Source of the DNA: G963677445 sp963678275
Lineage (GTDB): Bacteria > Bacteroidota > Ignavibacteria > Ignavibacteriales > Melioribacteraceae
Assembly (NCBI GenBank): GCA_963678275.1
Contig: OY782765.1
Coordinates: 3,844,001-3,908,000, forward strand
Direction of reading: 5' to 3'
Length of the DNA stretch: 64,000 nt
The notes under the pieces are model-generated. The model did no database searches. It saw nothing but the letters and a program-made list of their open reading frames with translations, and was not told the origin of the DNA. The translations under genes and the position numbers were made by a program. Shown here in pieces: positions 53,445 through 60,864 of the stretch; the first letter of the stretch is position 1; the number at the start of each line of letters is the position of its first letter.

Positions 53445-54677
53445 ATGAAAAAGTCTGTTCTTTTATTGGTTTTTATGGTTTTACTTTGTATCAATTATTT
53501 CAGCCAGCCTGCCACAAAAAAGCATAACAGCGAGGAAAATGTAATTCTTAATGATACTTTTTCCAATAACAACAATGGATGGTTTATTGGTGAGAATGAG
53601 TACGCGCGAATTAAAATGGAGAATAATGCGCTTGTTTTTTCAAGTATCAAAGAAAATTCTTCCTACGCCAACCAGATCTCTTTCCCCATTGATCAGTCTG
53701 AAAATTTCAGTATTGAAACAACAGTGGAAAATGTTTCGGGCGAAGATCAAAACGGGTATGGATTAATCTGGGGTCTTAAGGATTATGATAATTTCTTTAT
53801 GATGACAATTACAAACTCGCAGTGGATAAAAATTGCCAAATTTGAAAATGGAAAACAGGTAAATATAAAAGACTGGTATAGAAATGTTTATATTAACTAC
53901 GGCACACCAAACAAATTAAAAATTACGAAAGATGGTGAAATGCTGAAATTTTTCGTTAATGATATCCATACCGCTGAAATTCCCTACCAGAAATTTTTCG
54001 GTGATAAACTGGGATTCATTGTTTACAATCAAAAAACCGTGAAGTTTGATTACCTTAAGGTCACCGGTACAAAGGGCGCTCTTGCTTCATCCGATCCCTT
54101 TGATTCAGATTTTGATTTCACCGATGTTGTTTTTAATAAGAAAGGGGATAAATACCGTGAACAATTTCAGAAGGCTTTCCGGAAAATTGTTGAAGATGTG
54201 GATAATGATTTCAAAAACGCCTATGATAAATCGGATAGAATTGAAATCGGGGCATTGATAACAAATGGAAAGAAGGTTGTGGAAGGGACTTTTTATCCGC
54301 AGATGATTGTGCCTTTTCCTGAAGCAGATCACTGTATTTACAAAATCAATGAAATATATCTTGTCGATTTTGACAGACGTAAAGCCGCCCTCTCCATGGC
54401 TGCTTATTACAACGTCACAAAAAATAAAAGCGGTTTCTATTGGGATGAAGAAATTTCTAACCGTGTTTTTAATAAGCTGGCAAATGAACTGAAAGCATGC
54501 AAGAACTTGAAGATTGGAGGTGAATGGGAAATTGAGACAGGGGATACACCCGAATTTATAATGCGAAATAAAAACAATCCCGATCTTAGCGTTTCTATTA
54601 CTACCTCAGGAACCACGGGACTTGAGATGGTAATAGCGGTGAAAAGAACCTTTGGAACGTTTGAGGAATTGGAATAA
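53445..54677 (+). CDS. Exported LamG-like domain protein, paralogue 2
   Basis: A 410-residue protein with an ATG at 53445 behind AGGAGAAG and a signal peptide (MKKSVLLLVFMVLLCINYFSQ). It repeats the architecture of the preceding gene: NDTFSNNNNGWFIGEN, NFSIETTVENVSGEDQNGYGLIWGLKDYDNF, NKLKITKDGEMLKFFVNDIHT, GDKLGFIVYNQKTVKFDYLKV. The C-terminal domain also ends with LKIGGEWEIETGDTPEFIM, matching the first paralogue. Tandem duplication followed by divergence; the role is unknown. Confidence 0.78.
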   Translation: MKKSVLLLVFMVLLCINYFSQPATKKHNSEENVILNDTFSNNNNGWFIGENEYARIKMENNALVFSSIKENSSYANQISFPIDQSENFSIETTVENVSGEDQNGYGLIWGLKDYDNFFMMTITNSQWIKIAKFENGKQVNIKDWYRNVYINYGTPNKLKITKDGEMLKFFVNDIHTAEIPYQKFFGDKLGFIVYNQKTVKFDYLKVTGTKGALASSDPFDSDFDFTDVVFNKKGDKYREQFQKAFRKIVEDVDNDFKNAYDKSDRIEIGALITNGKKVVEGTFYPQMIVPFPEADHCIYKINEIYLVDFDRRKAALSMAAYYNVTKNKSGFYWDEEISNRVFNKLANELKACKNLKIGGEWEIETGDTPEFIMRNKNNPDLSVSITTSGTTGLEMVIAVKRTFGTFEELE

Positions 54678-54843
54678 ATTCCCCGTTATTACGATGATGT
54701 GGAGAGCTTGGCTGTAATCAGGGGGCGAACCTCTCCCGGCTTCTGATTTTTTCATTCAAAGTTATTACCCACCAAAAGAGAAATCACATTTTTTCCGGAA
54801 TTTTTTTAAATTTCAAATAAGAAAATTATTTATTGAGGGATAT

Positions 54844-55383
54844 ATGAGTCCTTTATCAAAAGATGTTATGTGCAAAAGATGCAGGGCAATTCTTCCGCGT
54901 GAATGGGCAGTTATCAGGGGAAAACATGAATATTGCAAATCCTGCTGGAAGATAATCGAAGAAAAGAGGGCGGGGATCAGGAAATCACCGGAAAAAATAA
55001 GACAGGAAAGAATAGAAACAATTAAAAGAATATTTTTCAAAAAGGAGGTACTACAAACTATATATTTGCTCCATGCACTCCTCTTAATAGTTCTTTTCAT
55101 ACTCAGGAAAGAAAAAATAATTGATAATATCGAACTCGCTGTTTCTCTTTTTATTCTTAATATTCCAGATTTTATATATTTTTCGATTATTATGTTCGAT
55201 AGCTCCAAAGAGCTCAGGAAATCGGTTAAATACCATTTTACTCCGGGAATTGTATCTTTTTTTAGAGGTGAATATTCGCAGGCAAGGGAGGCGCGAAGAA
55301 ATTTGTACACGGTAATTTTTTTTACACTGATAATTATTTCGATTGAATATATGCTGATCAATTTACTTAAGCATCAGTTTTGA
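54844..55383 (+). CDS. Membrane protein with N-terminal zinc ribbon
   Basis: A 179-residue protein. The N-terminus has a four-Cys zinc finger: CKRCRAILP and EYCKSCWKII (Cys10, 13, 32, 35 approximately). Then a basic linker and three membrane segments (about 72-88, 98-120, 150-172). The zinc ribbon is of the type often found on cytoplasmic-facing membrane proteins. Function is unknown. Confidence 0.7.
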   Translation: MSPLSKDVMCKRCRAILPREWAVIRGKHEYCKSCWKIIEEKRAGIRKSPEKIRQERIETIKRIFFKKEVLQTIYLLHALLLIVLFILRKEKIIDNIELAVSLFILNIPDFIYFSIIMFDSSKELRKSVKYHFTPGIVSFFRGEYSQAREARRNLYTVIFFTLIIISIEYMLINLLKHQF

Positions 55384-55414
55384 CAATTCTAATGCAAGAA
55401 CAAATCCATTTTTA

Positions 55415-55528
55415 TACATTAGTAATGTAAGATATATACACTATTTATGCAGTAGTGCTGTAAGATATAACTATTTATTGGATAATACTGTTGTATTATA
55501 AAGACATTATTTGTACATTAGTGTTGCA
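55415..55528 (+). repeat. Four 15-bp dyads at exact 33-bp spacing (iteron-like)
   Basis: The units start at 55415 (TACATTAGTAATGTA), 55448 (TGCAGTAGTGCTGTA), 55481 (GATAATACTGTTGTA) and 55514 (TACATTAGTGTTGCA). Starts are 33 bp apart, about three helical turns, so bound proteins would lie on one face. The array ends about 40 bp before the ATPase start at 55566. A related palindrome TACATTATAATGTA is upstream of the neighbouring AbrB-type gene (57245-57258). Confidence 0.65.
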
Positions 55529-55565
55529 TATTTTGAAAAACGCCAACTAAAATCCAATAAAAGAA

Positions 55566-56810
55566 ATGGATAAAAACCGCTTAAAAGAAATCGTACTTGA
55601 GCAAAAGGAATCCTTCCAAAGAGATTTTGAGGTAGTGCAGAGAAAAATCCCGAAAAAAATCATAGAATCTGCCAAAATAACAGTGGTGACCGGCATAAGG
55701 CGTTGCGGTAAATCAACACTGTTAAGACAAATCGCAAAATTTTACAATAGTTACAATTATATAAACTTCGAGGATGAGCGGTTATTGGATTTCCATTTCG
55801 GGGATTTTAATCTTCTCCTTGAAGTTTTTATGGAGCTCAACGAAGACGCGGAAGCTTTTTTCTTTGATGAAATACAAAACATCTCCGGGTGGGAACGGTT
55901 TTGCAGAAGATTATTCACAGATGGGCATAAGCTGTTTGTTACAGGTTCAAACGCTAACCTTCTCAGTTCGGAAATCGCTACCAGCCTTACCGGCCGGAAT
56001 ATACATACTGAGCTGTTTCCCTTCAGTTTCAGGGAGTTCCTGGAATATAAAGGTGTAAAGCTGAAAGAAACAATATTAACAAAGGATAGAGCAAAACTCT
56101 CGCGAATGCTGGAGGAATATATAACATTCGGAGGTTTTCCGGAAATTTTAAAGTCGGGGGATTACCAGGAACTCAACCAGCTTTACCAGGATATCCTGAT
56201 AAAAGATTTGATAGTCAGGCTGCAGATAAGGGATGTAAAAGACTTTCGTGAATTATCTTTATATCTTCTTTCAAATGTCGCGAAAAAGATAAGTTTTAAT
56301 AATTTGAAAAATCTGCTCAATTTCAGCAGCGCTTCAAAAGTGAAAAATTATGTCGACGCCCTGGGTGAGGCATTTCTCTTTTTTACTGTAAGCAAATATG
56401 ATCCATCCGTTAAGAAGCAGATACGTAATGAAAAAAAAATATACTGTATAGATTCAGGATTAATCAATGCCACAGCTTTCCGGTTCAGCAGAGAAGAGGG
56501 CCGAATACTTGAAAACATAGTATTCCTGGAGCTTAAAAGAAGAGGAAAAGAGATATTTTATGAGGAAGATAAAACGGAATGTGATTTTCTGATAAAGGAG
56601 GGACTGAATATCACAGCAGCCATACAGGTATCTGTTTCACTCGCTGATGAAGCGACAAGACAGAGAGAGATAAACGGATTGCTGGACGCAATGAAAAAAT
56701 ATGATCTTCCGGATGGTCTGCTTCTCACAAAAGGAGCCGCTGAAGATTTGCTTATCGAAGAGAGAAGAATAAAAATTATGCCGGCATGGGCATTTCTGCT
56801 GGAAGGGTAA
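55566..56810 (+). CDS. AAA ATPase with DUF4143 (AAA_14 family)
   Basis: A 414-residue protein. Walker A is GIRRCGKST (43-51), Walker B AFFFDEIQNI (about 96-105), then VTGSNANLLSSEIATSLTGRN sensor region and FPFSFREFLEYKG, the typical AAA_14 motif. The C-terminal DUF4143 part (about 200-410) includes NLLNFSSASKVKNYVDALGEAFLFF, a winged-helix, and a PD-(D/E)xK-like ending FYEEDKTECDFLIKEG. This widespread family is of unknown function and is often found as solitary mobile-like genes. The repeat array upstream may control it. Confidence 0.9.
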   Translation: MDKNRLKEIVLEQKESFQRDFEVVQRKIPKKIIESAKITVVTGIRRCGKSTLLRQIAKFYNSYNYINFEDERLLDFHFGDFNLLLEVFMELNEDAEAFFFDEIQNISGWERFCRRLFTDGHKLFVTGSNANLLSSEIATSLTGRNIHTELFPFSFREFLEYKGVKLKETILTKDRAKLSRMLEEYITFGGFPEILKSGDYQELNQLYQDILIKDLIVRLQIRDVKDFRELSLYLLSNVAKKISFNNLKNLLNFSSASKVKNYVDALGEAFLFFTVSKYDPSVKKQIRNEKKIYCIDSGLINATAFRFSREEGRILENIVFLELKRRGKEIFYEEDKTECDFLIKEGLNITAAIQVSVSLADEATRQREINGLLDAMKKYDLPDGLLLTKGAAEDLLIEERRIKIMPAWAFLLEG

Positions 56811-56873
56811 ATTGAAAATTTTCTGGTTGGCAGATTAGATGATTGAGTCTATAACATTTGGGAAAGAAACGAT

Positions 56874-57113
56874 TTATTTATTTCTTTCATTTCTTTCCCT
56901 GTTTAAAGTATATTCCGGAGTTCTTTTGATTTTCCCTGTATAAACCAAAAATCCATCTTTTTCAACAATTGGATTTTCCGCATCAATTGATTCAATAATA
57001 ATTCGTATACCATCTTTCTTAATACAAACAGGTGATAAGACTTTTAATCCAAGTTGAAGTCTGAGTTTTTTTGGTATCAATATTCGACCAAACCTATCAA
57101 TTCTCGCCCGCAT
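56874..57113 (-). CDS. AbrB/MazE/SpoVT-type DNA-binding protein
   Basis: A 79-residue protein from the ATG at 57113; a TTG seven codons upstream also opens the frame. MRARIDRFGRILIPKKLRLQLGLK is the swapped-hairpin AbrB fold (D-xxGRIxIPKxLRxxLG). The C-terminal part (KDGIRIIIESIDAENPIVEKDGFLVYTGKIK) is charged and fits a partner-binding tail. It is convergent with the DUF4143 gene. Being the only small DNA-binding protein at the locus, it is a candidate to bind the nearby TACATT dyads. Confidence 0.82.
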   Translation of the reverse strand: MRARIDRFGRILIPKKLRLQLGLKVLSPVCIKKDGIRIIIESIDAENPIVEKDGFLVYTGKIKRTPEYTLNRERNERNK

Positions 57114-57244
57114 ATTTATCTCTTTTATTTGCAAATTTCACAATGTTTTGGAAATTATTATTATGTTGCCAAATTAAAAAAATTCCTCGAAATTTGTACT
57201 ACATTCTTTATACGCGGATAAGTCGCATCAGTGTATTATAAAAC

Positions 57245-57258
57245 TTACATTATAATGT
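57245..57258. promoter_or_regulatory. Palindrome TACATTATAATGTA upstream of the AbrB-type gene
   Basis: A perfect 14-bp dyad, with the partially similar CAGTGTATTATA just before it. It matches the outer arms of the first unit of the 33-bp array (TACATT...ATGTA). The location, between the divergent AbrB-type gene and the CDF gene, fits an operator. Nothing else is recognised in 57114-57404. Confidence 0.45.
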
Positions 57259-57404
57259 AAATAACGTCAGTTCGCCATAAAGAATATCGTATTTTTTATA
57301 AGGCTTACAAAAATAAGGATGAAATATTTTTGTTAACAATACAACATTTCAGGCTGTGAATTTTTTTTAGCTGTTTTGATGTTGAGGAAATAAAACGAAA
57401 TTAT

Positions 57405-58301
57405 ATGTCACACGATCATTCACATAATCACGAAGTAAAAGATTTCGGCAGAGCATTTGCCGCCGGTATAGCGTTAAATATTATTTATATTGTTCTTGAG
57501 GTGATCTACGGCCTTATCATTAACTCCCTGGCCCTTATTGCTGACGCGGGGCATAATCTTAGCGATGTGCTCGGACTTGTTATAGCGTGGGTGGCGAGCA
57601 GGCTGGTAAAAAAATCGGCGACAGATAAATATACCTACGGATATAAAAAATCGAGTGTTCTCGCCGCGTTCCTGAATTCTATGATTCTCATCGGGGCTAT
57701 CGGTATTATCGTATGGGAGGCGGTTAAAAGATTTTCCGAACCTCAGCCTGTTGAGGGTACAACTATGATGATAATTGCCGGAATCGGAGTGATTATCAAC
57801 GCGGCTACAGCGGCATTGTTCTTTTCAGGAAGAAAAGATGACCTGAATATTAAAGGAGCTTTTCTGCACATGGCTGCCGACGCCGCCATATCTCTTGGTG
57901 TGGTAATTGTCGGTTTGATATTAACTTTCACAGAGCTCTACTGGCTCGATCCGGTGATAAGTATTATTATCGCGATTGTTATTTTCAGGGGAACCTGGGA
58001 CTTGCTGAAAGATTCCACCAGTCTTGCTCTCGACGCGGTGCCGAAGGAGATAAATAAAGAGGGAGTTGAATTTTACCTGGACTCCCTTGAAGAAATAGAA
58101 AGTTTTCATGATCTGCATATCTGGGCGATGAGCACAACCGAAACCGCCCTTACAGTACATCTTGTCGGTAACAGGCAAGCAAACCGTAACAAACTTATAA
58201 AAAAGATAAGCGATGACCTGAGGCATGATTTCAAAATAGTCCACACAACAATCCAGATTGAAGATCCCGGCGAAAAAGACTGCAGCCAGAACCAGATTTA
58301 G
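57405..58301 (+). CDS. Cation diffusion facilitator (zinc exporter, ZitB/CzcD-like)
   Basis: A 298-residue membrane protein with an N-terminal His-rich MSHDHSHNHE metal-binding tail and six TM segments. The Zn-site motifs are ADAGHNLSDV (D47, H50, D54) and FLHMAADAAISLG (H and D near 153-157), both of the HxxxD pattern typical of zinc-specific transporters. The C-terminal cytoplasmic domain (about 210-295) has the ferredoxin-like HDLHIWAMSTTETALTVHL. It exports zinc or similar divalent ions by proton antiport. Confidence 0.93.
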   Translation: MSHDHSHNHEVKDFGRAFAAGIALNIIYIVLEVIYGLIINSLALIADAGHNLSDVLGLVIAWVASRLVKKSATDKYTYGYKKSSVLAAFLNSMILIGAIGIIVWEAVKRFSEPQPVEGTTMMIIAGIGVIINAATAALFFSGRKDDLNIKGAFLHMAADAAISLGVVIVGLILTFTELYWLDPVISIIIAIVIFRGTWDLLKDSTSLALDAVPKEINKEGVEFYLDSLEEIESFHDLHIWAMSTTETALTVHLVGNRQANRNKLIKKISDDLRHDFKIVHTTIQIEDPGEKDCSQNQI

Positions 58302-58341
58302 TCTGGAGAACTGAATAATTGTTAATCGGGTAAGCTCAATT

Positions 58342-59112
58342 TCAGGGCTGTTTTTTTGATATAATATATCCAAAACTTGTCCAGCGGCCATTATCAATCC
58401 GGAGTGTTTTAGGATCATCATCAGGATTCTTTTTGCAGAAAGGATCATGTTCCGCGTAAGTTTTCCACCATGATGAGGCATCCTCCGCGTATTCCGCTTC
58501 CTGAACTTTAAAACCCGCATTGACTATCAGCTCCCTGGTTTCTTTTAATGTTCTGAAACATTCGGTCCAGGGATAATCACCATGTGAAACAAGTGGATAT
58601 AAATCTTCCGGGACGGGAATATCAAAATGCATAGGTTCTCCGAGTCCGAATATTCCGCCCGGTTTTAATATCCTGTATATTTCTTTTAATGATTTGATAT
58701 ATCCTTCAACGCCAAGTGACACCCTGACCATTTCCAACGCGGTTGTGGAATAAACATAATCAAATGATTCTGAGGCAAAGTTGGTATCCGGCACACCGGT
58801 TTTTATTCCCAGAGTCTGGTTTTCAACTCCCCACTTGATTGCGTTTTCGCGCAAATGCTCTATCATAGGATTTCCCTTTTCACGGTCATCCCAGGGATCG
58901 ATCCCTACAACAAATACTCCATATTCTTTCGCGAGAAAACATGTCTGGTAACCACGATTCGTACCAATATCCAGCAGCTTGCCGCCACTTTCAAGTCCCA
59001 TTTTCTCAGCCATAAATTCGGCAAGCTGAAGTCCTCCCGGACCGCTGCATTGCTCATATATGGTATCATAATCTTTATATTTAAGCGATTTCACATAATT
59101 GAATGACTGCAT
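58342..59112 (-). CDS. Class I SAM-dependent methyltransferase
   Basis: A 256-residue protein. GGKLLDIGTNRGYQTCFLAKEYGVFVVGIDPWDD (about 42-76) is motif I and the following acidic residue; FDYVYSTTALEMV and YRILKPGGIFGLGEPMH are motifs IV and V. 'CSGPGGLQLAEFMAEKMGL' is an N-terminal cap of a subgroup seen with SAM-dependent methyltransferases of unknown small-molecule substrates. ATG at 59112 has GGAG upstream. Alone on its strand. Confidence 0.88.
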   Translation of the reverse strand: MQSFNYVKSLKYKDYDTIYEQCSGPGGLQLAEFMAEKMGLESGGKLLDIGTNRGYQTCFLAKEYGVFVVGIDPWDDREKGNPMIEHLRENAIKWGVENQTLGIKTGVPDTNFASESFDYVYSTTALEMVRVSLGVEGYIKSLKEIYRILKPGGIFGLGEPMHFDIPVPEDLYPLVSHGDYPWTECFRTLKETRELIVNAGFKVQEAEYAEDASSWWKTYAEHDPFCKKNPDDDPKTLRIDNGRWTSFGYIISKKQP

Positions 59113-59225
59113 ATATTTTTTTCTCCATTGATATATTTTTTCATATCACAATTTACCGCACGCCAGCCGGGTCACGAAACCCGGGGGATATTGTTAACAG
59201 TGATATATTCAGGTAGTTACCGGAA

Positions 59226-59795
59226 TTATTTAAGTCTGAATGGGAAAACAATTACCGCGTGCTGAACTTCTTTTTTCTGCCCGGCCGGAAGGGGTTCGAA
59301 TCTCCAGCGGCGAAGTGCGCTCACAGCCGCGGTTTCCAGGCGGGAATCGGCTTTAATCAGGGGAAATATGCTTCCCACTGTGCCGTCTGGCAAAATAGTA
59401 AACCGGAGCTTCACATCAATATCTTTAGCCACACCCTCGGGATATGGCGGCACTTCATAACTGTAAATTTTTCTTATTCTTTTGCCGCCAAAATCGATAT
59501 TATATCCTGAGTTGCCGCTCCCGGATGTTTCTTCTCTTTTGGTTTCTTTTTTCTTTTTAACTTTCTCGGGAACCGGGGGGCTTTTTTCATCCTTGTTTTT
59601 TGCCGCCGGCAGTTCGGGAGTATCCTTAACAATCTGTTTTCGAAAATCGCCCGGAATACCTGTGCCGAAACCAACAGATACAAAATCCTCCTCTTCATCC
59701 TCTCTCGAAACGGAAAAACTAAGGAGTATTCCCGCGATAACCAGGTGCACCGCGAAAGAATAAAGATAAGCGAGGTAATTTACTCTTCCCTTCAA
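59226..59795 (-). CDS. TonB-family energy transducer
   Basis: A 189-residue protein: one N-terminal membrane segment (about 8-26), a Pro/Lys/Glu-rich periplasmic linker (PVPEKVKKKKETKREE) and a C-terminal TonB domain (about 105-189: SYEVPPYPEGVAKDIDVKLRFTILPDGTVGSIFPLIKADSRLETAAVSALRRWRFEPLP). It carries energy from the ExbB/ExbD motor to an outer-membrane partner. Last gene of the operon, starting ATGA-coupled to exbD. Confidence 0.9.
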   Translation of the reverse strand: MKGRVNYLAYLYSFAVHLVIAGILLSFSVSREDEEEDFVSVGFGTGIPGDFRKQIVKDTPELPAAKNKDEKSPPVPEKVKKKKETKREETSGSGNSGYNIDFGGKRIRKIYSYEVPPYPEGVAKDIDVKLRFTILPDGTVGSIFPLIKADSRLETAAVSALRRWRFEPLPAGQKKEVQHAVIVFPFRLK

Positions 59796-60196
59796 AGCGC
59801 CTCTTTTTCCGTTTCAATAACAAATTTTGTTATCCCCACTCCTTTCGCCGCGTCAATTACTTTTATCACCATCGCAATATCAACAGTCCTGTCCGCTCTA
59901 ACGAAGAGTGTATTCTCTTTACTTTTTTCCATTCCGAAGCTCAGAAATCCCGCAAGCGACTCGAGCGCTATCTGCTCTTTACCATAATATATTGTAAGAT
60001 CTTCAGTTATCGTTACAACCAGCCTGGAAGGAGGTGACTGTTCATTATTTTTTGCCCCGGGAAGTTTTACCTTTACTCCCGTCTGAATAACAAACTGCGA
60101 TGTCAGGAGGAAAAAGATAAGCAGCAGCATAACAATATCAGTAAGGGAAGAAAAGCTGAAGATTGTCAGCGGTTTGTTTTTGGCGTCAAATTTCAT
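59792..60196 (-). CDS. ExbD/TolR-family biopolymer transport protein
   Basis: A 134-residue protein with one N-terminal membrane segment (about 16-35) holding the proton-conducting Asp in SSLTDIVMLLLIFFLLTSQFV, the signature of ExbD/TolR. The periplasmic domain (VKVKLPGAKNNEQ, LVVTITEDLTIYYGKEQI, FVRADRTVDIAMVIKVIDAAKGVGITKFVIETE) is the standard fold. It is coupled to ExbB (60193-60196) and to TonB. Confidence 0.92.
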   Translation of the reverse strand: MKFDAKNKPLTIFSFSSLTDIVMLLLIFFLLTSQFVIQTGVKVKLPGAKNNEQSPPSRLVVTITEDLTIYYGKEQIALESLAGFLSFGMEKSKENTLFVRADRTVDIAMVIKVIDAAKGVGITKFVIETEKEAL

Positions 60197-60840
60197 TGTT
60201 TTTCCCCGCCGCTCAGGGTTTCAATTCTTTTTGTTTCCTCAATAATATCGATTACATCGTTGGATATAACTTCCATATCGAGAACCATTCTGTTGATTGA
60301 TGAGACGAGGAAATTATAAAACATATAAGCAATTATACCCACCGCGAGACCGAAGGCTGTTGTTATAAGCGCTTCCCAGATGCCGCCGGCCAGATCACTC
60401 GGATTAGCTGAACCCTGGAGATCTTCAATACTCATAAAGGCGGAGATCATTCCCGTAACTGTTCCCAAAAAACCGAGAAGCGGAGCCGCTCCCGCTATTG
60501 TGGCAAGAATTGATAGTCCTTTTTCAAGTTTGTCAACTTCCTGTCTGCCCGCGTTTTCTATCGCTTCCTTAACTCTTTCGTGGCCGAGATAGTATTTTTT
60601 TAACCCTTTACGTATAATATTGGCGGTGGGAGATTTTTCCTCTTTGCAATATTCAATGGCTTCATTAACAGACTGCTTTTTAAGAAGCTGCCTGATTTTT
60701 ACGATAAAAGTGGCAACATTCATCCTCGATTTTCTCAGAACGATATATCTGTCGATAATAATCGCTATCATAATAACAGAAGACAAAAAAATAGGCAGCA
60801 TCAGCCAGCCGCCTTTCAATAGAATTGAGAGAATATTCAT
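60193..60840 (-). CDS. MotA/TolQ/ExbB proton channel family protein
   Basis: A 215-residue protein with three membrane segments: TM1 near 10-28, TM2 near 113-135 (LATIAGAAPLLGFLGTVTGMISAFMSI), and TM3 near 153-178 (IWEALITTAFGLAVGIIAYMFY). The TVTGM and ALxTTAxGLAVxIPAxxxY patterns are diagnostic of ExbB/TolQ. It forms the proton-driven motor with ExbD. First of the three coupled motor genes; 24 nt downstream of the HU-SPOR gene. Confidence 0.92.
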   Translation of the reverse strand: MNILSILLKGGWLMLPIFLSSVIMIAIIIDRYIVLRKSRMNVATFIVKIRQLLKKQSVNEAIEYCKEEKSPTANIIRKGLKKYYLGHERVKEAIENAGRQEVDKLEKGLSILATIAGAAPLLGFLGTVTGMISAFMSIEDLQGSANPSDLAGGIWEALITTAFGLAVGIIAYMFYNFLVSSINRMVLDMEVISNDVIDIIEETKRIETLSGGEKQ

Positions 60841-60864
60841 AAATTTTTCCTGTTCCTAAAAGTA

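Noticed and set aside
55415..55528. CRISPR array
   Set aside because: The units are imperfect dyads at 33-bp intervals within one 115-bp stretch; spacers are AT-rich and not distinct.
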